Shown here: in pieces, positions 34,807-44,289 of the stretch
Layout: the number at the start of each line of letters is the position of its first letter
Numbering within the stretch: position 1 is the stretch's first letter
Assembly: GCA_964532065.1 (NCBI GenBank)
Contig: CAZHHG010000003.1
Coordinates: forward strand, 1-64,000
Direction: 5' to 3'
Source of the DNA: DSXH01 sp964532065
GTDB lineage: Bacteria > Bacteroidota > Ignavibacteria > Ignavibacteriales > Melioribacteraceae
Length of the DNA stretch: 64,000 nucleotides
Program-made: the position numbers and the translations under genes
The notes under the pieces: generated by a model
Told to the model about the DNA's origin: nothing
The model's database searches: none
What the model saw: the letters and a program-made list of their open reading frames with translations, nothing else

Positions 34807-35460
34807 ATGAATCGATTTATAAAATCATTGTTGTTTATTTCAGTTCTAATTCTCAGCGGTTGTTCGGGAAGCTCCGGAGACCGGCTGTTAAATCTTGGCG
34901 CTGTAAAAAAAGTTGTGCAGAATTATTACGAATCGGGCAGGTATGATGAAGATCTGAAGAGAATTATTGATGATGCTGTTGAATATTTTAACGGGCTGAC
35001 AATTATGCCGGAAGCGACGGTTGTATTTGATATAGACGAAACGGCGCTGTCTAATTATGAGCATATTAAAGAGATTGACTTCGGTTATTATTATGAAATC
35101 TGGCTTGAATGGCTGAAGAAATCCGACGCTACAGCTATTCCGCAGACAAAAAGATTTTACGATTATCTGATATCGAAGAATATCAGAATTGTTTTTCTGT
35201 CTGGAAGAAACTGTGATTCCTATCAGGCTACTTTAGATAACCTTAAACAGCAGGGTTATACCGAATTCGATACTGTAATTGTTCGAAAAGAAAACGAACG
35301 TGATTTAACAGCAACAGAATTTAAATCATCAAAAAGAAAAGAACTCGTTTCCCGGGGTTATAAAATAATTGCCAATATAGGCGATCAGAAAAGTGATCTT
35401 TCAGGGGGAAATTCCGGATTTGAAATTAAACTCCCTAATTATATTTATCTGATCGATTGA
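34807..35460 (+). CDS. HAD-family acid phosphatase lipoprotein
   Basis: 217 residues. Lipobox ILSGC at Cys19. HAD motifs: VVFDIDETALSNYEH (DxDxT nucleophile, matching class B/C acid phosphatases and e(P4)), VFLSGRNCDSYQATL (motif II), and IGDQKSDLSGG (acid motif). It would remove phosphate from nucleotides or other esters outside the inner membrane. About 25 bases after hslU, so perhaps cotranscribed. A weak AT-rich hairpin with TTCTGTTT/AAACAGGA arms at about 35471-35495 follows the stop and may end transcription. Confidence 0.87.
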   Translation: MNRFIKSLLFISVLILSGCSGSSGDRLLNLGAVKKVVQNYYESGRYDEDLKRIIDDAVEYFNGLTIMPEATVVFDIDETALSNYEHIKEIDFGYYYEIWLEWLKKSDATAIPQTKRFYDYLISKNIRIVFLSGRNCDSYQATLDNLKQQGYTEFDTVIVRKENERDLTATEFKSSKRKELVSRGYKIIANIGDQKSDLSGGNSGFEIKLPNYIYLID

Positions 35461-35524
35461 AAAAAAATGTTTCTGTTTATTATTTTAAAAACAGGAATAT
35501 TTAAATAGTGTCGGCATCGTTATT

Positions 35525-36196
35525 ATGACAGAGTCGAAATTTAAAACAGCAATTGTTGTAGGATCAACAGGATTAATCGGAAGACATCTCGTTAAAAAAT
35601 TACTGAATGACTCCCGCTACGGAACAGTAAAAACATTTTCAAGAAGATCTGCAGGAATCAGCCACCCGAAACTGGAGGAAAATATAGTCGACTTCGGTTT
35701 GATTGAACAATGGGGTGATAAAGTATGCGGTGATGAATTATACTCCGCACTCGGCACAACAATTAAGAACGCCGGAAGTAAGGAGAAACAGTATCTTGTG
35801 GATTACACTTACCAGTATGAAACAGCGCATGCGGCGGCGGTAAATCAGGTTGAGAAATTACTTCTTGTTTCATCTGCAGGAGCGAACCGCTATTCACTCA
35901 ATTTTTATCTTAGAATAAAGGGCTTGCTCGAATCTGCTGTTTCCGAAATGCCTTTTAAAAGAATTATTATTTTTCAACCCTCACTTCTTATCGGTGAAAG
36001 AGAAACTCCCCGGTTTACAGAAAATATGGCCGGGATAATTATGAATTCTATATTAAAGTATTTTCCCGGTACCATAAAACTCAGGCCAATTAAAGCTGAA
36101 ACTGTTGCCGAAGCTATGTTAAACGCCGCTAATGATTCAGCTTACGAACAGCTGATAATTTATAAATCCGATCAGATATTTCGAATAGCGGAATGA
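35525..36196 (+). CDS. NAD(P)-binding oxidoreductase, atypical SDR
   Basis: 223 residues. Rossmann start AIVVGSTGLIGRHLVKKLL, and LLLVSSAGANRYSLNFYLR with the TIP30/HIM1-like (atypical SDR a5) pattern; KRIIIFQPSLLIGERE follows. Function unknown; such proteins may bind NADPH as regulators. It overlaps the Gfo/Idh gene by 4 bases. Confidence 0.83.
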   Translation: MTESKFKTAIVVGSTGLIGRHLVKKLLNDSRYGTVKTFSRRSAGISHPKLEENIVDFGLIEQWGDKVCGDELYSALGTTIKNAGSKEKQYLVDYTYQYETAHAAAVNQVEKLLLVSSAGANRYSLNFYLRIKGLLESAVSEMPFKRIIIFQPSLLIGERETPRFTENMAGIIMNSILKYFPGTIKLRPIKAETVAEAMLNAANDSAYEQLIIYKSDQIFRIAE

Positions 36197-37167
36197 AAAA
36201 TACTATAAGATGGGGAATTATTGGTTGCGGAGACGTAACCGAAATTAAAAGCGGTCCCGGCTTTCAGAAATCGTCAGGTTCGGAACTGGTTGCTGTTATG
36301 CGCCGTAACGGGGCTCTCGCAAAGGATTATTCCGAAAGACATAACGTTCCTAAATGGTATGACAATGCCGATAAGTTAATTCATGATCCGGATGTAGATG
36401 CTGTTTATATTGCAACACCACCGTCATCTCATAAGAAGTATACACTCGCCGCCGCCGGAGCAGGAAAGCCTGTCTATGTTGAAAAACCGATGGCCCTTAA
36501 CCACCGCGAATGTGTAGAAATGATTGATGCTTGTAAGAATAATAAAGTCCCCCTATTTGTGGCTTATTACAGAAGAGCATTGCCAAGATTTCTTAGGATT
36601 AAATCGTTGATTGATCAGAAAGCTATCGGGGAAATCCGCTCGGTCAATATCAGGTTCTATCAGACACCTTCGGAAAAAGATTTGACGAAAGGTGATAACT
36701 GGCGGGTTGATCCGTCTATAGCCGGTTGCGGATACTTCTGCGACCTCGGTTCTCATATGATCGATCTACTTCAATTCTATTTTGGAAAGATTATTACAGC
36801 TTCGGGTTTTCATTCGAACCGGGCCGGATTGTACAATGCAGAGGATACGGTTAACGCAATTTTTAGTTTTGAAAATGGTATCCACGGATCGGCCGTGTGG
36901 TGTTTTGTTGCCGGGGAAAATATCGATCAGACTGAAATTATCGGCTCGAAGGGCAGAATAATTTATTCAACCTTCAGCAGCGATCCCATTATCCTGATCT
37001 CTGGCGGTAAACAGGAGGAGATAAAAATCGATAATCCCGAACACGTTGCGCAGCCCCTCATTCAGATGATAGTGGATGAATTGCTCGGTAAAGGTAAATC
37101 GCCCAGCAACGGTAAATCCGGAGCTTCAACCGCGTGGGCTATGGATAAAATTCTGGGAAGGCTCTAA
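36193..37167 (+). CDS. Gfo/Idh/MocA family oxidoreductase
   Basis: 324 residues. N-terminal Rossmann IRWGIIGCGDVTEIKSGPGF, the conserved VYVEKPMALN (EKP motif), and a C-terminal alpha/beta domain beginning near YYRRALPRFLRIK. The family oxidises or reduces sugars, inositols and related diols with NAD(P). GSHMIDLLQFYFGKI holds the usual catalytic His. Substrate unknown. Coupled with the preceding SDR-like gene. Confidence 0.9.
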   Translation: MKNTIRWGIIGCGDVTEIKSGPGFQKSSGSELVAVMRRNGALAKDYSERHNVPKWYDNADKLIHDPDVDAVYIATPPSSHKKYTLAAAGAGKPVYVEKPMALNHRECVEMIDACKNNKVPLFVAYYRRALPRFLRIKSLIDQKAIGEIRSVNIRFYQTPSEKDLTKGDNWRVDPSIAGCGYFCDLGSHMIDLLQFYFGKIITASGFHSNRAGLYNAEDTVNAIFSFENGIHGSAVWCFVAGENIDQTEIIGSKGRIIYSTFSSDPIILISGGKQEEIKIDNPEHVAQPLIQMIVDELLGKGKSPSNGKSGASTAWAMDKILGRL

Positions 37168-37403
37168 TTACTGATTTATAGAATCCGGAATTCAATATTA
37201 ATCTTCAATTCATTTTTGCTGTCCACCGTTTTCCGAATTCAATCTTGTCGGATACATTTCAATTATTTACCAGCATTGGCAAAAGTGTTCTGATTCATAT
37301 TAACAAAATATAATTTGTTCTTATTTACGGAACTGAATAAATTTTGATTGGAAGTAGTCCGGAAATGAAATGAATACTAACTTTGAAAAGGGCAGTAAGG
37401 ATA

Positions 37404-38729
37404 ATGATTGAGTTAAACCATGAAGTAAAGGCATGGGTGATCTCGGCAACAATGGGATACGGGCATCAGAGGGCAGTATTTCCATTAGAAGGAATTGCCG
37501 AAGGCAAAATAATTACAGTGGGCGCAGGCGATGCAGCATCTAAGAATGAAGAGAAATTATGGAAAAGAGTTCTTGGCGCTTATGAATTTATGTCGCGTGC
37601 CAGAAGCATTCCGGTTATCGGCAAACCTCTCTTCAGTCTTCTCGATTCACTTCTGCATATTCCTTCATATTACCCGATCCGCGACCTTTCAAATGCGACT
37701 TTCCAGGTTGATCTACTCGAGTCGAGCATCAAAAAAGGATTATGCTCTGCAATGCTGGATAAAGTGAAGACAAAAAATCTTCCGATTGTAACATCATTCT
37801 ATGCTTCAGCGATTGCTGCCGATATGAAAGGGAGCCACAATGTATATTGCATAATTTGCGATGCGGATCTTAATAGAGTGTGGGTGGCCCGTCAACCGTA
37901 TGAAAGCAGGATTCATTACTTCGCGCCGTGCGGAAAAGCTGCTCAGCGCTTAAGAGCATACGGAGTACCCGATGAAAGAATTTTTATAACCGGCTTTCCG
38001 CTCCCTTTAGAACTTCTGGGAGGCCACGATCTGTCGGTTCTTAAAAGAAATCTCGGCACCAGGCTTATAAATCTCGATCCTAAGAATGTCTTCAGGGCCC
38101 GCCATGAAAAAAATGTCCAGCATTTTATTGGAGAGAAAAATTACTCTGAAGTGAAAAAGAGAAAGTTAACAATTGCTTATGCGGTCGGCGGGGCAGGGGC
38201 TCTTAAAGAAATCGGCGGCAGAATAGCGCTCAGTCTTAAGGATAAAATTCTGAGAGATGAAATAAAACTTCTGCTTATTGCCGGTACAAAACAGAATGTA
38301 TTAGAATACTTCAAATCAGTAAAAGAAAAGATAACTGATGATGATTCAAGGATTGAAATAATTTATGCCGAAACACTCGAAGAATATTTTCACAAGTTTA
38401 ATGAGGCAATGCATCAGACCGATATACTCTGGACGAAACCGAGTGAGCTTTCGTTCTATTGCGGTTTGGGATTGCCCGTGATTATGACTCCGCCGATCGG
38501 GTCGCAGGAGAAGTTTAACCGTTTGTGGCTGTTCGAAATTCAGGCGGGCATTAAGCAGATGAATCCCGATTATACGGATCAGTGGCTGCACGATCTGTTA
38601 AACAAAGGAATTCTTGCAGAAATGGCATGGTCGGGATTTCTGAAAGCAAGAAAAATGGGGACGTATAAAATAATTGAGATTCTTGAAACAGGCCGGATGA
38701 ATCATTCCAATTCACCGGTTTTCCGTTAA
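37404..38729 (+). CDS. GT-B protein related to MGDG-synthase-type glycosyltransferases
   Basis: About 441 residues, cytoplasmic or peripheral. The N-terminus has VISATMGYGHQRAVFPLEG, a variant of the MGDG synthase / MurG G-x-G-H-x-x-A loop. CIICDADLNRVWVARQP and RLRAYGVPDERIFITGFPLP are the usual N-domain end signatures (VTDxDxxxxW, GVPxxRIxVTGxP). The C-domain has TIAYAVGGAGALKEIGGR and, late, LWTKPSELSFYCGLGLPVI, equivalent to the Gly-rich donor loop. Start: ATG at 37404 after AGTAAGG; an upstream TTG at 37383 would add seven residues. It is 7 bases before a second GT-B gene. Confidence 0.72.
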   Translation: MIELNHEVKAWVISATMGYGHQRAVFPLEGIAEGKIITVGAGDAASKNEEKLWKRVLGAYEFMSRARSIPVIGKPLFSLLDSLLHIPSYYPIRDLSNATFQVDLLESSIKKGLCSAMLDKVKTKNLPIVTSFYASAIAADMKGSHNVYCIICDADLNRVWVARQPYESRIHYFAPCGKAAQRLRAYGVPDERIFITGFPLPLELLGGHDLSVLKRNLGTRLINLDPKNVFRARHEKNVQHFIGEKNYSEVKKRKLTIAYAVGGAGALKEIGGRIALSLKDKILRDEIKLLLIAGTKQNVLEYFKSVKEKITDDDSRIEIIYAETLEEYFHKFNEAMHQTDILWTKPSELSFYCGLGLPVIMTPPIGSQEKFNRLWLFEIQAGIKQMNPDYTDQWLHDLLNKGILAEMAWSGFLKARKMGTYKIIEILETGRMNHSNSPVFR

Positions 38730-38736
38730 TTAACAA

Positions 38737-39870
38737 ATGAAAAAGAAAAAACATCTATTTATATATTTAAGAACCGGCGGAGGCCATTTGGCCCCGGCGC
38801 GTTCTGTTGCTGAATATATTGAAAAATTTAAAGGCGGTGAGGCCGAAACTCTTCTTATCGACGGATTCGGTGAGAGCAGAAAATTTGCGCGTTTTGTTAT
38901 TGAGGACGGTTACCGCCTCCTACAGAGCAAAGCAAAGTGGTTCTATGAATTTCTTTATGCCACGCATAAATTTAAAATCGTTTCGCATATCAGCGCTTAC
39001 CTTGTATCAATTAATATTACCAAATATTTACAAAAAATAATTGAAGACTACCGCCCCGATAAAATAGTTATATTTCATTTCTTCCTCATTAAACCGGTCT
39101 ATTCAACACTAAAAAAACTGGGGATGAATCTACCCGTTGTAACTATTGTAACGGATCCTTATACAGCTCATCCATTATGGTTTTTAAAGAAAGATCAGAG
39201 TTTTATTCTTTTCAGTAATGTACTTAAACAGAAATGTATTGAATCCGGTATAAGTCCGGACAATCTGAAAGTCTTTCCTTTTATACTGGGGGAAAAATTT
39301 ACATCCGCTCCCGGGAAGAATGAAATTACAGATCTTAAAAAGAAATTCGGACTGAATAAAAATGTGGTTCTTATTCTGGGCGGCGGCGATGGTATTCCTA
39401 ACGGATTCAGGATTTTTAATACACTTGCTTCAGGCAAGGGTGAATATGATCTTCTGATGGTATGCGGCCGGAATAATAAATTGTATGAGCGTGTTCTTTA
39501 TCAAAAAAAGAAGTATTCCGGCAGAAGAATTGAAGTATACGGATTTGTAGATTTTATTCATGATCTGATTTCCGTCTCCGATCTGGTTATTACCAAATGC
39601 GGTGCTTCTACTTTTATGGAAATCCTGATGTGCGGAAGAATCCCGGTGGTCAATAGCTATATCTGGGAACAGGAAAAAGGGAATGTCGATTTTATACTGG
39701 AAAACAGACTCGGGATTTACGAGAAAAACATTAATAAGCTTGCGGCCATTGTGAATAAATTATTTGAAAATCCCGGATTGCTGGAATATTATTCGAATAA
39801 CATATCCCGCGCAGGACTTAAAAACGGTACGTCGGAAGTAGCTGAATATCTAACCGGTTCTCAAAGTTAG
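38737..39870 (+). CDS. GT28/MGDG-synthase-like glycosyltransferase
   Basis: 377 residues, GT-B fold. LFIYLRTGGGHLAPARSVAE is the acceptor-side Gly-rich loop of MGDG synthase and processive diacylglycerol glucosyltransferases. KIVIFHFFLIKPVYSTL and VVTIVTDPYTAHPLWF follow. The C-terminal donor site is VVLILGGGDGIPNGFRIF and ITKCGASTFMEILMCGRIPV with the invariant K-x-G-x-x-T-like loop. Likely transfers a sugar from a nucleotide sugar to a lipid acceptor. Tandem and cotranscribed with the preceding GT-B gene. Confidence 0.85.
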   Translation: MKKKKHLFIYLRTGGGHLAPARSVAEYIEKFKGGEAETLLIDGFGESRKFARFVIEDGYRLLQSKAKWFYEFLYATHKFKIVSHISAYLVSINITKYLQKIIEDYRPDKIVIFHFFLIKPVYSTLKKLGMNLPVVTIVTDPYTAHPLWFLKKDQSFILFSNVLKQKCIESGISPDNLKVFPFILGEKFTSAPGKNEITDLKKKFGLNKNVVLILGGGDGIPNGFRIFNTLASGKGEYDLLMVCGRNNKLYERVLYQKKKYSGRRIEVYGFVDFIHDLISVSDLVITKCGASTFMEILMCGRIPVVNSYIWEQEKGNVDFILENRLGIYEKNINKLAAIVNKLFENPGLLEYYSNNISRAGLKNGTSEVAEYLTGSQS

Positions 39871-40011
39871 ATTAACAATCCTGTACTGGCCAGGCATGAA
39901 AACCTCAATTTGCCTGCAATTCCCGGTCATAAGTTCTTGTAACTCATTTTATCCGGTCGTTTACAGCCGGCCAAATCTGTTCCCGGCCGAGCATTCAGCA
40001 TCAGGATTCTT

Positions 40012-40019
40012 TATATTTG
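40012..40019 (+). promoter_or_regulatory. Putative -7 promoter element for valS
   Basis: TATATTTG, exact TAnnTTTG match, ending 31 bases before ATG 40051. The upstream 140 bases after the glycosyltransferase gene hold inverted GGCCGGC/CCGGCCG-like pieces near 39968-39990 but no T-box signature. Confidence 0.5.
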
Positions 40020-40050
40020 CACCTGATTATTACTAATTTGAGAGAAGTTA

Positions 40051-42672
40051 ATGTCCTCTGCTAGTTTTTCTGAAATACCCAAAACGTATAACTCTAAAGA
40101 TGTTGAGGAGAAGTGGTATCAATACTGGTATGAACATAATCTTTATCATTCCGAAGTAGATGAATCTAAAGAACCGTATACTATTGTAATACCTCCGCCA
40201 AACATAACCGGCATTTTGCATATCGGTCATATTCTTAATAACACTCTTCAAGATATCTATATAAGATACAAACGGATGAAAGGTTTTAATGCCTGCTGGA
40301 TTCCGGGTATAGACCATGCGTCAATTGCCACCGAAGCTAAAGTTGTTGCGATGCTTAAGGAAAAGGGGATTAATAAAGACAATATCTCGCGGGAGGACTT
40401 TCTTCAATACTGTTACGAATGGAAAGAAAAATACGGCGGAATAATTTTCAAGCAGCTCCGGAAACTCGGCGTAAGCTGCGACTGGCAGCGTGAGCGCTTT
40501 ACAATGGATATTCATTATTATAGAAAAGTTATTGAAGCATTTGTAAAGCTCTATAAGGAAGATCTTATTTATCGCGGTTACAGGATGGTAAACTGGGACC
40601 CGGCTTCCAAATCCGCAATAAGCGACGAAGAAGTTTTTTATAAAGAGGTTAAAGGTAATCTCTGGTATTTCAAGTATCCGGTTAAAGACTCAACCGAATT
40701 TATTATTGTTGCTACAACACGTCCCGAAACTATGCTTGGCGATACCGGAATTGCCGTAAATCCCGAAGACGAGAGATACAAACACCTGATCGGAAAAACA
40801 GTAATTCTTCCTATTGTCGGACGTGAAATTCCTCTCTTTGCCGATGATTATGTTGATAAGGATTTTGGAACCGGTGCTGTTAAAGTTACACCCGCTCATG
40901 ACATAAATGATTATGAAATGGGCCTCCGGCATAAATTAGAGATGGTTAACATCTTTAACGAGGATGCAACTTCAAATGGAAATGTTCCTAAAGAATTTAG
41001 AGACCTCGATAGGTATGATCTCCGTTTTAAAGTGGTTGCCAGAATGGAGGAACTCGAACTTGTCCATAAAGTTGAGGACTATACAAACAAGGTTGGATAC
41101 TCCCAGCGCGGAAATGTACCGATTGAACCTTATTTATCCGAACAATGGTTCATGCGGATGGAAAAACTTGCCAGACCTGCTCTCGATGCTGTTATGGAAG
41201 GGAAAGTAAATTTTTATCCCGAACACTGGGTAAAAACTTATGAACACTGGATGACAAATATAAGAGACTGGTGTATATCCCGGCAGCTCTGGTGGGGGCA
41301 CCGAATACCCGTCTGGTATCATAAAGAGAGCGGAGAGATCTACTGCGAGGTTGAACCGCCGGCGGATGCTGAAAACTGGTACCGTGACGATGATGTGCTC
41401 GATACATGGGCTTCGAGCTGGCTCTGGGCACAGGATGTTTTTACTGATGAAAAAGAACAAAACTATTATTATCCCACCGATCTCCTGGTTACCGCTCCCG
41501 ATATAATCTTTTTCTGGGTCGCAAGAATGATTATTGCAGGCATGCATTTTAAAAATCAGATTCCTTTCCGCGATGTCTATTTCACCAGTACCGTTCGCGA
41601 TTCGCAGGGCAGGAAAATGAGCAAGTCGTTGGGTAATTCACCGGATCCTCTCGATCTTATTGATGAATATGGTGCCGATGCCCTCAGATTTACTATGATC
41701 TATATTGCCCCGCTGGGCCAGGATGTTCTTTTCAGTTCCGATAAATGCGAAATAGGTAGAAACTTCGCTAATAAAATCTGGAACGCGGGCCGCTTTCTTA
41801 TGATGAATGCTCAGAATATTAAAGTGGATAAAGAGCTTGTTGACAAACATCTCGACTTTACCGACCGCTGGATTCTGTCGCGCTTCGAAAAGACAATCAA
41901 AATGTTCACCGAGGCAATCGATGAATATGAAATCAATAATGCAGTTAAAATAATCTACTCTTATGTATGGAGTGATTTCTGCGACTGGTACATTGAGCTT
42001 TCGAAATTCAGGCTTTATAATGCTGATGACGAAGTGAAATCGGCCCTTCTCTCCCGTGCGATATCCCTGTTTGAAGAGATGCTTAAGCTGGTTCATCCGT
42101 TTATGCCTTTTATCACCGAAGAGATCTGGCAGCTGCTTGGAGAAAGAAAAAAGGGAGACAGTATTTCTATTCAGGAATTTCCTAAATATTACGGTATACT
42201 GATTGACGAAGTGGCGGAGAATAATGTTGAGTTCATTCAGAATATTATTAACGCGATCCGTAATATCAGGGGAGAAATGAATATTCCTCCTTCCAGGTTG
42301 ATTAATGTTTATTTAAAGACCGGAAGGATAAACGACGATCAGATAAAATATATTAAGTCGCTCGTCAAAATCGACCAGCTGGTTGTTGATCCAGCAATGA
42401 AGAAACCTAAGGCGAGCGCGTCCGCGGTAGTTAAAGATTGCGATATTTTCATTCCGCTTGAAGGACTTATCGATCTGAATGTTGAACGGTCCAGAATTGA
42501 AAAGGAAATTACCAGAATTTCCGGTTCCCTTGAGAGCGTTAAGAAAAAATTATCGAACGAGGGATTTGTTGCAAAGGCACCTGCTGAAGTTATTGAACGC
42601 GAAAAAACTAAAATGAATGACTGGGAAACATCCCTCGGGAAATTGAAAGCAATACTGGAAGATCTTAAATAA
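40051..42672 (+). CDS. valS: Valyl-tRNA synthetase
   Basis: Class I synthetase, 873 residues, charging tRNA-Val in the cytoplasm. PPPNITGILHIGHILNN carries the HIGH motif; GRKMSKSLGNSPDPLDLI carries KMSKS. The editing domain (CP1) includes IVATTRPETMLGDTGIAV and TPAHDINDYEMGLRH. NYYYPTDLLVTAPDIIFFWV precedes KMSKS. A C-terminal coiled coil (RSRIEKEITRISGSLESVKK) is typical of ValS and separates it from IleRS and LeuRS. Single gene. Confidence 0.97.
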   Translation: MSSASFSEIPKTYNSKDVEEKWYQYWYEHNLYHSEVDESKEPYTIVIPPPNITGILHIGHILNNTLQDIYIRYKRMKGFNACWIPGIDHASIATEAKVVAMLKEKGINKDNISREDFLQYCYEWKEKYGGIIFKQLRKLGVSCDWQRERFTMDIHYYRKVIEAFVKLYKEDLIYRGYRMVNWDPASKSAISDEEVFYKEVKGNLWYFKYPVKDSTEFIIVATTRPETMLGDTGIAVNPEDERYKHLIGKTVILPIVGREIPLFADDYVDKDFGTGAVKVTPAHDINDYEMGLRHKLEMVNIFNEDATSNGNVPKEFRDLDRYDLRFKVVARMEELELVHKVEDYTNKVGYSQRGNVPIEPYLSEQWFMRMEKLARPALDAVMEGKVNFYPEHWVKTYEHWMTNIRDWCISRQLWWGHRIPVWYHKESGEIYCEVEPPADAENWYRDDDVLDTWASSWLWAQDVFTDEKEQNYYYPTDLLVTAPDIIFFWVARMIIAGMHFKNQIPFRDVYFTSTVRDSQGRKMSKSLGNSPDPLDLIDEYGADALRFTMIYIAPLGQDVLFSSDKCEIGRNFANKIWNAGRFLMMNAQNIKVDKELVDKHLDFTDRWILSRFEKTIKMFTEAIDEYEINNAVKIIYSYVWSDFCDWYIELSKFRLYNADDEVKSALLSRAISLFEEMLKLVHPFMPFITEEIWQLLGERKKGDSISIQEFPKYYGILIDEVAENNVEFIQNIINAIRNIRGEMNIPPSRLINVYLKTGRINDDQIKYIKSLVKIDQLVVDPAMKKPKASASAVVKDCDIFIPLEGLIDLNVERSRIEKEITRISGSLESVKKKLSNEGFVAKAPAEVIEREKTKMNDWETSLGKLKAILEDLK

Positions 42673-42814
42673 TTACTATTCTAATCTTTATTAAGGATCT
42701 TACTAGTTTTTTTAGTCTGTCATTTGCGATAATGCTTTATACTCATTTACCCGTTAGCCCTTGAGAGCCCGGCATCACTCGATAATTTTTTCATACCATA
42801 CTTCCGCAAAAAAC

Positions 42815-42822
42815 TATATTTA
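42815..42822 (+). promoter_or_regulatory. Possible -7 promoter element for cydAB
   Basis: TATATTTA, seven of eight matches to TAnnTTTG, about 70 bases before ATG 42892. It would give a leader of roughly 60 bases, longer than for other genes here. Confidence 0.35.
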
Positions 42823-42891
42823 CTTCAAGTTCCTTTCCTTTTATTTATTTCTTATTTTAAATCAGCTTCAAAAGAAAATTTGGATTATCCT

Positions 42892-44265
42892 ATGGACGTA
42901 GAAATTCTCTCACGTATTCAATTCGCTTTTACAATTGCTTTCCATTATATCTATCCCCCTCTCAGCATTGGCCTGGGAGTTCTTCTTGTTATAATGGAAG
43001 GAATGTATCTAAAAACCGGCAACAAGCTTTACGAAAGAATGACAAAATTCTGGGTTAAGATTTTTGCTTTGACGTTTGCAATGGGAGTTGCGAGCGGAAT
43101 AGTTATGGAATTCGAGTTCGGTACAAACTGGGCAACTTACTCACGCTTTGTCGGAGATGTTTTCGGCAGTGCTTTAGCCGCCGAAGGTATCTTTGCATTC
43201 TTTCTTGAATCGGGATTCCTTGCTGTTCTTGTCTTCGGCTGGAATAAGGTTAGTCCTAAAATGCATTTCTTTTCCACTATTATGGTTTCTTTCGGATCGA
43301 TGCTTAGTGCAGTATGGATTGTAGTTGCTAACTCCTGGCAGCAGACGCCGGCCGGATATCATATAGCTGGAGAAGGAATTAACGCTCGGGCTGAGATTAC
43401 GGATTTCTGGGCTATGGTATTCAATCCTTCATCAATGGAAAGGTTATCTCACGTTTTATCCGGCGCATGGCTTGCGGGTGCTTTTCTCGTTTTAAGTGTA
43501 AGTGCTTATTATTTATTGAAGAAAAAGCATATTGATTTTGCAAAATCATCTTTTAAAATTGCTCTGGGTCTGGCGGTTTTTGCTTCTCTATTCCAATTGT
43601 TTACAGGTCATAAAAGTGCGGTTGGTATAAGCGAAACCCAGCCCGCAAAACTTGCTGCATTCGAAGCGCACTATGATTCATCTGCCCCGGGTGATCTTTA
43701 TTTGTTCGGCTGGGTCAACGACCGGAAGCAGGAAGTAAACCTGGGAATTAAAATCCCGGGAATGCTGAGCTATCTTATCCATGGAGATTCGGAGAAACAC
43801 GTCACCGGTCTGAACGCATTCAAACCGGAAGATCGTCCTCCCGTTAATATTGTATTTCAGTCGTATCACCTCATGGTTGCCGTCGGTTTCTTTCTTATCG
43901 GATTAAGTCTGCTCGGTTTGATTCTTCTGCGTAAAGAAAAAATATTCGGTATGAAATGGCTCCTCAGAATTTTTGTTCTTGCTGTTCTCGGACCTCAGAT
44001 TGCCAACCAGCTCGGCTGGATTTCTGCCGAAGTCGGAAGACAGCCCTGGATAGTATATAACCTCCTAAGAACCTCGGAAGGACTATCTAAAGTTGTAACC
44101 GCCAATCAGGTTCTGTTTTCATTAATACTATTTACGGCAGTTTATGCTCTACTTTTTATCCTTTTCCTTTATCTGCTGAATGAAAAAATTAAGCACGGAC
44201 CGGAGGAGGCGGAGTTAATCCCTTCCGAATACGAACATCAGAAAGGAATTCTTAACAGAAATTAA
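42892..44265 (+). CDS. cydA: Cytochrome bd ubiquinol oxidase subunit I (short Q-loop)
   Basis: Haem-bearing subunit of the bd oxidase, an inner-membrane quinol:oxygen reductase. About 457 residues with nine helices. Haem ligands: His18 in AFTIAFHYIYPPLSIGLG, and the His of RLSHVLSGAWLAGAF. GVASGIVMEFEFGTNW, SRFVGDVFGSALAAEG, FFLESGFLAVLVFGW (Glu in the proton path) and EVGRQPWIVYNLLRT are conserved. The Q-loop (ETQPAKLAAFEAHYD) is short, as in most non-enteric bd oxidases. Start at ATG 42892 (MDVEILSRIQF) rather than a TTG at 42880 four codons earlier. Confidence 0.96.
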   Translation: MDVEILSRIQFAFTIAFHYIYPPLSIGLGVLLVIMEGMYLKTGNKLYERMTKFWVKIFALTFAMGVASGIVMEFEFGTNWATYSRFVGDVFGSALAAEGIFAFFLESGFLAVLVFGWNKVSPKMHFFSTIMVSFGSMLSAVWIVVANSWQQTPAGYHIAGEGINARAEITDFWAMVFNPSSMERLSHVLSGAWLAGAFLVLSVSAYYLLKKKHIDFAKSSFKIALGLAVFASLFQLFTGHKSAVGISETQPAKLAAFEAHYDSSAPGDLYLFGWVNDRKQEVNLGIKIPGMLSYLIHGDSEKHVTGLNAFKPEDRPPVNIVFQSYHLMVAVGFFLIGLSLLGLILLRKEKIFGMKWLLRIFVLAVLGPQIANQLGWISAEVGRQPWIVYNLLRTSEGLSKVVTANQVLFSLILFTAVYALLFILFLYLLNEKIKHGPEEAELIPSEYEHQKGILNRN

Positions 44266-44289
44266 ACTATAAACTAAATTTGATATAAT

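Noticed and set aside
37168..37403. Gene or RNA in the 236-base gap before the GT-B pair
   Set aside because: No frame with protein-like composition and no stable hairpin seen; an imperfect TATAATTTG is too weak to call a promoter.
39871..40050. Leader or T-box-type regulator before valS
   Set aside because: No T-box sequence, specifier loop or terminator/antiterminator pair; the -7 element lies only 31 bases from the start, leaving no room for a leader.
42673..42891. Small RNA or tRNA between valS and cydA
   Set aside because: I found no cloverleaf, anticodon arm or strong hairpin; only AT-rich DNA and a possible -7 element.
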